Shown here: positions 59,811 through 64,000 of the stretch, in pieces
Layout of the letters: each line of letters starts with the position of its first letter
How positions within the stretch are numbered: the first letter of the stretch is position 1
NCBI RefSeq assembly: GCF_965363235.1
Contig: NC_134844.1
Span: forward strand, 49,844,872 to 49,908,871
Origin: Mytilus galloprovincialis
Lineage: Eukaryota; Mollusca; Bivalvia; Mytilida; Mytilidae
DNA length: 64,000 bases
Direction of reading: 5' to 3'
Made by a program: the position numbers and the translations under genes
Notes under the pieces: generated by a model
Databases searched by the model: none
What the model was told of the DNA's origin: nothing
What the model saw: the letters and a program-made list of their open reading frames with translations, nothing else

Positions 59811-61307
59811 GAAGCACAAAAACGGTATTCATCTAATTTAACCACCTCATTTTGCTTTTTTATTATACGATTTTATTTAAATATGTTCAACATGTTCAAG
59901 GTGTATCTATCTAAAAAAATACTGGTAGCAAGATGGGTAATAATAAATAATAATGGGATAATGTAAAGCATAAGTAATGAAGAAAGTTTAAGCTATGAAA
60001 TATAATTTTTTCTGGGTTATATTTCAAGTGGCAATTACTTCCAATTTTTCTACGCCTGATAAATCTTCCTTAAGGAAGAGTGAATCGGACCCATTTTTAA
60101 TATTTTTTCTGTATAACAAGCTATATTACCAAAAAACCTTATTTTACAAGTAAAATGTTTTTAGATGATTCAAGTGTTCCACATTGCGAATTGTTACTGT
60201 TACACGGGCATTCAAATTCTAATGACATCACCTTCAGAACATTCGAAAAGACAATGTCACTTTTTCTAATAGGAAATCCAATTGCAATAATTTCATTAAC
60301 AGTAAACTTTAACTTCTACCGCAAGCACTGGAGTATTGTATTTGAAATATTCATGATGTACTTGATTTACAATAGACACAAATGAATTAATCTTTTTTAA
60401 AATAAAGTTTAGTAGTGTCAATCTATTTATGTTAGTCAAGGCGAAGCAGATATCTACATTTACAAAATTAATGTATCTTATGTCGAGTGAAGTGTTATAC
60501 ATAGACACCAAACGATTTGTTAGAGGGCATTTTCTTTTTTGCGAAACGTAAAGTTAAAACCTTATGCTATCTTTTGAAAATTCTTATAAAAAATAATCAA
60601 ATCTACACTATCGATTACACAAAATTCCATTTTTTCTGTAAACGTGTTAAGGTAGGCTTGATTAACGTATTCTGCTTTTATTCTTCAATACAGTTTTTGA
60701 TGGCCATATACAATTATAATGCATAGCCTTACAGCAACTCGTGTAAGTTTATTAAAGAGACTTCCAGAGGCCTGAATCGATAATTTTGTTTAACATTTTA
60801 AAAGCGAGCAACATTAAAATCTTATGCACTAGTGGTACCAGTAATTTTCTTTTTCACACTTTTCAAAAAATATTCAAACACGAAACAAAGCAACACAATG
60901 TGATGTGATGACAGTACATTATATAGAAGTCGTTTAAAAAATACAGTTATTATACTAATTTTAAAATCTTGTTGAACAAGTAAGCTGTTCGGAGTTTCCC
61001 TCTTTCAATTATATTTCTTTCAAATATACACTAAAAGTTAAAGTTGTACCACACCATGGCAAACTAGACTGTGTTTACATTTTAAGTACAAACTTATCAT
61101 TGATATTTAAAACTACACAACAAGATACATTATATGTTGATATCGTTAAACGATTTCACAGTATAACTAAAATGTGAGAGAAAAATATTACCTGTGAATG
61201 TAATACGGAAGAAATATCATTTATTTTCTTCATTCAAAATAAAATGTTCGCATTACGTACATAAATTACAATTATAATTAAAAACCAATTGTTCAGAGAA
61301 CCATTGA
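59811..61307. other. Intergenic, no supported gene
   Basis: AT-rich; frames at 60155, 60296 and 60517 are short and overlap on opposite strands. No domain, splice pattern or repeat match was recognised. Confidence 0.3.
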
Positions 61308-62461
61308 TGGTCTTTCCACCAGTAAGGATCTTTTTTATATGAAAATATTAAAATTCGGTTTTAAATGTCAATTTTAGCGTCAAATGACAGCTTATTGGAC
61401 GCTGATTCCAAAAATATATGGTTTCTATACAAAAAGATATACATAAGGGAGATCATTTTTTACTTCCGGTTTAAAAGATGTTATTTCCGGTATGTTTTGA
61501 TAGTTTACTTGACACTGATTCCAAAACTAGATGGTTCTATATACTTTTACATTAATTTAGTACAAAAAATGGCTACTTCCGGTTTACAAAAGGTCACTTC
61601 CGGTTCACATTGCTTGCAACCTTTTGCCAAAAGTCCCATGGCTTTATCATGTATATATAAGAGGAAAAAGCAAAGGTCAAAATCTAGAACGTTAAATTTA
61701 CCTATGACCTTGAGCTCAATTTCAAGGTCATCAACCAAGGACCTCAAATCAAAAGACTCTAGGCCTCTACTTTATATTGTTAATGAGTTACATTACCATA
61801 CAACTAATATTAGATATAAAAGGGGGCAAAACTCGCATTAAATGTTACGTACCCTTTTAAGTAAAATTTACATGTTACGACATGTCGCAACTAACAATTG
61901 TGTGAAAATATTTTGTCGATATCTTGTACGATTTCTGAAAATAAGAGATAACAAGCCAAAATCAAAAATTTGAACATGACCTTGACCTTTGACCTTGACC
62001 TCATTTTCATACTTTTTGAGCAAGGGCCTCAAATCAAAAGACCATAGGCCTCTATCACTTATGGTTTTCCAGTTACAAATTTATTTCACTTATTTCAATA
62101 CAAAAGGGGAAATTACTCTCATATGGGGTCTTCCTATAGCTTCGGTCAAAATAAAACGTAACATCCTGAGGATATAACGAGCAATTTGGAAAAATAAATT
62201 TCTCGCTGTCTTTTACGGTTGCGGAGGAGATCTGATAACAAGAAAAACAGTGTTTGGGGAGATAACTCTTACAAAGAAAAGTGTTAGGTTAAACAGGGTG
62301 AGTTTCAAAAGCGTATAGACTGTATGATCTCATATACAAAAAAACTAAGCGACAACTTTTGAAACATTTTTACACCGCAAGAAAAAAATTAGGTAGAAGA
62401 AAAAAAAATTAATCAGAACAAAATCAATAGGTCTTTCCACACGAAAGGTGGAAAGACCTAA
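61308..62461. mobile_element. TIR element with internal duplication (about 1.15 kb)
   Basis: Left TGGTCTTTCCACC at 61308 and right GGTGGAAAGACCTA at 62448 are inverted repeats. The right end also has a short hairpin, GGTCTTTCCAC..GTGGAAAGACC. Inside, a block (GACCTTGA, ATTTTCATACTTTTTGAGCA, GGCCTCAAATCAAAAGACCA, TAGGCCTCTA) occurs twice, near 61705-61775 and 61980-62055, about 280 bp apart. Frames at 61365 and 61989 run through these repeats and are not genes. No clear target duplication. Confidence 0.5.
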
Positions 62462-62737
62462 TGAAAGACTGCCTTTTTCATTAATATCATTATATTAAAA
62501 CTCTGTACGCAAGATCCTTAAAACTAAACAACTGTTACTACAAGGCTCAAAAATAGAAAAAAAATAATTACATTTTAAATATAAAAATTTATAAACTACA
62601 TTCCGATGACAATTGTTCTATTGGTAACCTTGCTGCCTGTCTTGCAAACCATGTAATATGATATATATCTTAGTTATAATGAAGTTGCTTGTTCTATGAT
62701 TTATTCCCTTTTATCAAATACATGTCTTATTTCGCTT

Positions 62738-62743
62738 TTTATT
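62738..62743 (-). other. Likely polyadenylation signal AATAAA of copy 6
   Basis: AATAAAAAG on the minus strand, about 17 bases past the stop codon of the copy 6 PTB exon. Close but usable. Confidence 0.35.
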
Positions 62744-62759
62744 GTTTATCCTTATCCAT

Positions 62760-63085
62760 TTAATGTTTGACCTCTGATTGCATCTTTTTTATAATTATTC
62801 GTGCAACACTCGAAATTTTACCTGGATCATCTCTTGAACTACACAAAAACAAGACAGTTCCTTCACCTAAAACATTTCGTCTCCCTACGGTGATTGCAAA
62901 TTCTCTTTCGTTTCCTGTTTTTCCAAATTTTCGTACAATGTTAAATGACCAACAGCATGTTGGTGTCATTTTTTCAATGTTTTCTAATATAAAACCACTC
63001 TGTGTAACACGTAGTCTGTACTGTCCATTTAGTCCAAACTTCAAGGCATCTTCTACTGGTTTGGCAGTGACAATGTAGCAAGGAT
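62760..63085 (-). CDS. PTB (IRS/DOK type) last exon of gene copy 6 (partial gene)
   Basis: Starts at 63085 after TTCAATTTAG, phase 1 (junction codon D), 107 codons to the stop at 62760. Domain: CYIVTAKPVEDALKFG, YRLRVTQSGFILENIEK, CCWSFNIVRKFGKTG, ITVGRRNVLGEGT, FLCSSRDDPGKISS. It is closest to copy 2 and, unlike it, undamaged; both pocket arginines (VRKFG, VGR) appear present. The B-box exon must lie to the right of the window, at least 0.9 kb away. Whether that exon has a YxxL array cannot be known here. Confidence 0.8.
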
Positions 63086-64000
63086 CTAAATTGAAAGAAA
63101 CATACTCTTTAATGCATTCCTAGGAATTTCAAAGAACATATTATTTTACCTCTTGTTCATTTTGGCCAGGTTTTGTTAACCGTCTTTGCCTTTGTAAAGA
63201 TTGATACATGTTCTATAAATTTGAATTGATGTGTTATACTCAGAGCCCTTAATTTTCAGTATATGTCTTAACTATCCAATTCAGGATTATGTATCCTTGT
63301 GTTGATTAAATGCTAAACATATGGAAATTTTATAGAAAATCCACAGCCTTTCCCCTTGTACTCTCATATTTGGCGATTCCATGCTTGATAGATAGAGGTT
63401 TATTGCAGGCAGTGCTAGCAATGATTTCCTTAAAACAAGTTAGCCCCCTATAACCCCGATACAAATCAATCCGGACGTTGACGCGTTCGAAGCGATAATC
63501 AGGACAACATTTGGTATGACAACAATTTTGAATGCCTCTCTATAACTTATTTGAGTATATATAAATGTGTCAATGTGCATGTTAGTTTATTTATTCAATT
63601 AGACAGTTGTTGTAAGTTTTAGATATTGCATAGAACGTTTGATAAAATTGCTAGATGCAAAACGCACAGACATGGTGCAATTTCATATGTTTTATGAGGT
63701 AAACAATGCTGAATATCTTTTCGTGCATACACCTTTGCATATAAATACCTTAAGCAATAATAAATAACTATATGTTGAATTACTACGTGTCCTCAAATGT
63801 TACCTAGAACTTAGAATAAACACAATATCATACTAAATAAATTTTCTCTTACTGTATTGTTCGTTCAATCAAATGTGTCTCGTTCGCTGTGCGTTTTTAA
63901 ATAATCACTGTACAGTTTGTTGACAAAAACCGTCACAAATTACATTCTTGTCAAGGTATTCGAGATGGTGTCGGCGACCCTTTTTCTGTATTATATTGTT
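63086..64000 (-). other. Intron of gene copy 6, no exon seen
   Basis: No B-box sequence or donor with the GAAG|GTTTGT or CAG|GT pattern preceded by B-box linker codons was found up to the window end, so the intron continues. A short stretch near 63385-63415 faintly recalls the reverse-transcriptase element's end. Confidence 0.45.

Noticed and set aside
61365-61841. 158-codon plus-strand frame
   Set aside because: Runs through the TIR element and its internal duplication; no domain and no counterpart in the second block.

Overview
The window is AT-rich, intron-bearing animal DNA, dense in dispersed repeats, MITEs and foldback elements. Repeat content (hammerhead-core repeats, a GTCAAGGTCA-type tandem element, 3' ends of a reverse-transcriptase element) and the TRIM-like B-box proteins point to a bivalve mollusc, most likely a mussel (Mytilus type). 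The species is an inference from remembered repeat families.

The only host genes I can support are a tandem family on the minus strand. Each has a large exon coding two B-box zinc fingers (no RING), a coiled coil and a linker, joined by a phase-1 intron to a short last exon coding an IRS/DOK-type PTB domain. From right to left: copy 6 (PTB exon 62760-63085, B-box exon beyond the right edge); copy 5 (PTB relic 50628-50792); copy 4 (43757-45206 plus 42135-42460, intact, about 591 aa); copy 3 (27670-28993 plus 26727-27046, intact frame, about 547 aa, coiled coil deleted); copy 2 (15330-16284 plus a PTB exon from 13512, cut by a 162-bp MITE); copy 1 (pseudogene exon 2998-3953, PTB exon predicted just left of the window).

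Copies 3 and 4 carry, between B-box/coiled coil and PTB domain, a tandem array of YxxL/I motifs spaced alternately 13 and 14 residues, like a chain of ITAMs in a soluble protein. Copies 1 and 2 have the same linker without the tyrosines. A B-box scaffold, an ITAM-like array and a phosphotyrosine-binding domain in one polypeptide is the most notable system here; signalling function is inferred, not shown.

Layout: 1-17 kb holds copies 1 and 2, which share alignable introns. 17-24 kb is repeats, including one element nested in another. 24-31 kb holds copy 3 and a tandem hammerhead-core repeat. 29-41 kb is a foldback element, a reverse-transcriptase fossil and MITEs. 41-48 kb is copy 4 with flanks paralogous to copy 3. 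49-50 kb is a 964-bp foldback element full of ACGTCCGTT-like words. 53.2-58.8 kb is a 5.6-kb TIR element containing about 15 copies of a 257-bp satellite. 59-62.5 kb is more repeats, then copy 6. No tRNA, rRNA or CRISPR was seen.
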